Shown here one piece after another: positions 5,706 to 6,466 of a stretch of DNA of 6,466 nucleotides (positions within the stretch are counted from its first letter, which is position 1; every line of letters begins with the position of its first letter). The DNA lies in the NCBI GenBank assembly GCA_946886975.1, contig CAMPJV010000153.1, positions 1 to 6,466 of the forward strand, given 5' to 3'. The position numbers were made by a program, and so were the translations under genes. The notes under the pieces were generated by a model that was not told the origin of the DNA, did not search any database, and worked only from the letters and a program-made list of their open reading frames with translations. This stretch comes from an uncultured Taibaiella sp. GTDB lineage: Bacteria; Bacteroidota; Bacteroidia; Chitinophagales; Chitinophagaceae.

Positions 5706-6466
5706 ATGAAGAAGATATTTATACTGATTGGTAGTTTATTATTGAGCGGCTCTGTAAATGCCCAGCAGGTAAGACCAGCCCCGGCCGGGAAGATCTATCA
5801 CGAGATAGCGCAACTAAAAAACCTGGCGAACGTTCTTTATTTGGCAGCCCACCCGGACGATGAGAATACACGGTTGCTTGCATGGCTGGTAAATGACCAG
5901 CATATCCGGACATCATACCTTTCCCTGACCCGTGGTGATGGTGGACAGAACATTCTTGGCGATGAGTTAGGTGCAGCACTGGGCCTGATAAGGACGCACG
6001 AGCTGCTGGAAGCCAGGAAACTGGACGGCGCGGGGCAATTCTTTACAAGAGCTGTTGACTTTGGCTTTTCGAAGACACCAGAAGAAACTTTCAAGCACTG
6101 GGATAAAGAGATACTAACTAATGATGTCGTATGGGTAATAAGAAAGTACAGGCCGGATGTGATCATCTGCCGCTTTCCGCCGAATGAACTGGCAGGACAT
6201 GGGCAGCACGCAGCAAGTGCAATACTTGCTGAGGAGGCCTTCAAAGCCAGCGGTGACTCCACCCAGTATAAAGATCAACTGGCATACTACCGCCCCTGGC
6301 AGCCAAAGCGACTGTTATGGAACACTTTCAGATTCGGCAACAGAAACACCACATCTGAAGACCAGTATAAAACAGACGTAGGAAACTATAGTCCACTAAT
6401 AGGTATGGGATATGGAGAACTGGCAGGTATAAGCAGAAGTATCCATAGAAGTCAGGGTGCAGGAAC
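5706..6466 (+). CDS. Secreted LmbE/PIG-L family deacetylase, cut by the right edge
   Basis: The first 253 codons are visible and the frame is still open at 6466. Residues 1-19 are a Sec signal peptide (MKKIFILIGSLLLSGSVNA, cleavage before QQ). The LmbE/PIG-L zinc hydrolase domain follows. AAHPDDE at 47-53 gives the family's metal ligands His49 and Asp52 and the general base Asp51; the second signature GHGQH at 164-168 gives His165 and the third zinc ligand His168. SLTRGDGGQN (73-82) and RTHELLEARK (96-105) are also typical. All key catalytic residues are kept, so it should be an active N-deacetylase of an amino sugar or similar substrate outside the cytoplasm; the substrate is unknown. Exported Bacteroidota members of this kind are usually much longer (several hundred residues), so most of the gene may lie beyond the window. 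No Shine-Dalgarno precedes the ATG. The terminator directly upstream separates it from the DUF2911 gene. Confidence 0.92.
   Translation, partial: MKKIFILIGSLLLSGSVNAQQVRPAPAGKIYHEIAQLKNLANVLYLAAHPDDENTRLLAWLVNDQHIRTSYLSLTRGDGGQNILGDELGAALGLIRTHELLEARKLDGAGQFFTRAVDFGFSKTPEETFKHWDKEILTNDVVWVIRKYRPDVIICRFPPNELAGHGQHAASAILAEEAFKASGDSTQYKDQLAYYRPWQPKRLLWNTFRFGNRNTTSEDQYKTDVGNYSPLIGMGYGELAGISRSIHRSQGAG

Noticed and set aside
5719..6381. Minus-strand frames of 86 and 141 codons and a plus-strand frame of 65 codons
   Set aside because: All overlap the LmbE/PIG-L reading frame, which keeps every catalytic motif and a signal peptide; the others are shadows.

Overview
The window reads as a chromosomal segment of a Bacteroidota bacterium, most likely of the Chitinophagaceae or a near relative. 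The evidence is a six-domain ribosomal protein S1 of Bacteroidota type, a DUF2911 protein, a secreted LmbE/PIG-L deacetylase, a lipoprotein whose cysteine is followed by a charged K/D-rich stretch, and promoter elements matching the Bacteroidota form (TTTG, about 20 bp, TAnnTTTG). Genus and species cannot be read from this sequence.

Layout from left to right. Bases 1-104 (minus strand) hold the first 34 codons of a gene that runs off the left edge and starts with a clear twin-arginine signal peptide. A strong hairpin terminator (182-212) separates it from rpsA (232-2166, minus). rpsA has a well-formed promoter, an intact Shine-Dalgarno sequence and a TTG start. Diverging from rpsA is a small lipoprotein gene (2385-2822, plus), followed by a stand-alone FkbM-family methyltransferase (2987-3661, plus). 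Abutting it stop to stop on the other strand is a short gene for a predicted single-pass membrane protein of 57 residues (3662-3835, minus). A 511-base stretch with no convincing gene follows (3836-4346). It contains five in-register copies of an 11-bp motif. Next come a thiamine-binding (MTH1187/YqgV-like) protein (4347-4649, minus) and, divergently, a secreted DUF2911 protein (4777-5622, plus) with a palindrome in its leader. A near-perfect intrinsic terminator (5662-5696) ends that gene, and only nine bases after its T-tract a secreted LmbE-like deacetylase begins (5706 to the right edge, plus).

The genes do not form one pathway. They look like a housekeeping gene (rpsA) with unrelated, mostly single-gene transcription units around it, several of them encoding exported or envelope proteins. 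I see no mobile element, CRISPR array, tRNA, rRNA or obvious defence or biosynthetic cluster. The most notable signals are regulatory or small: the strong Shine-Dalgarno plus TTG start on rpsA, the overlap of a promoter-like element with the 5662 terminator, the 57-residue membrane protein and the 11-bp repeat array.
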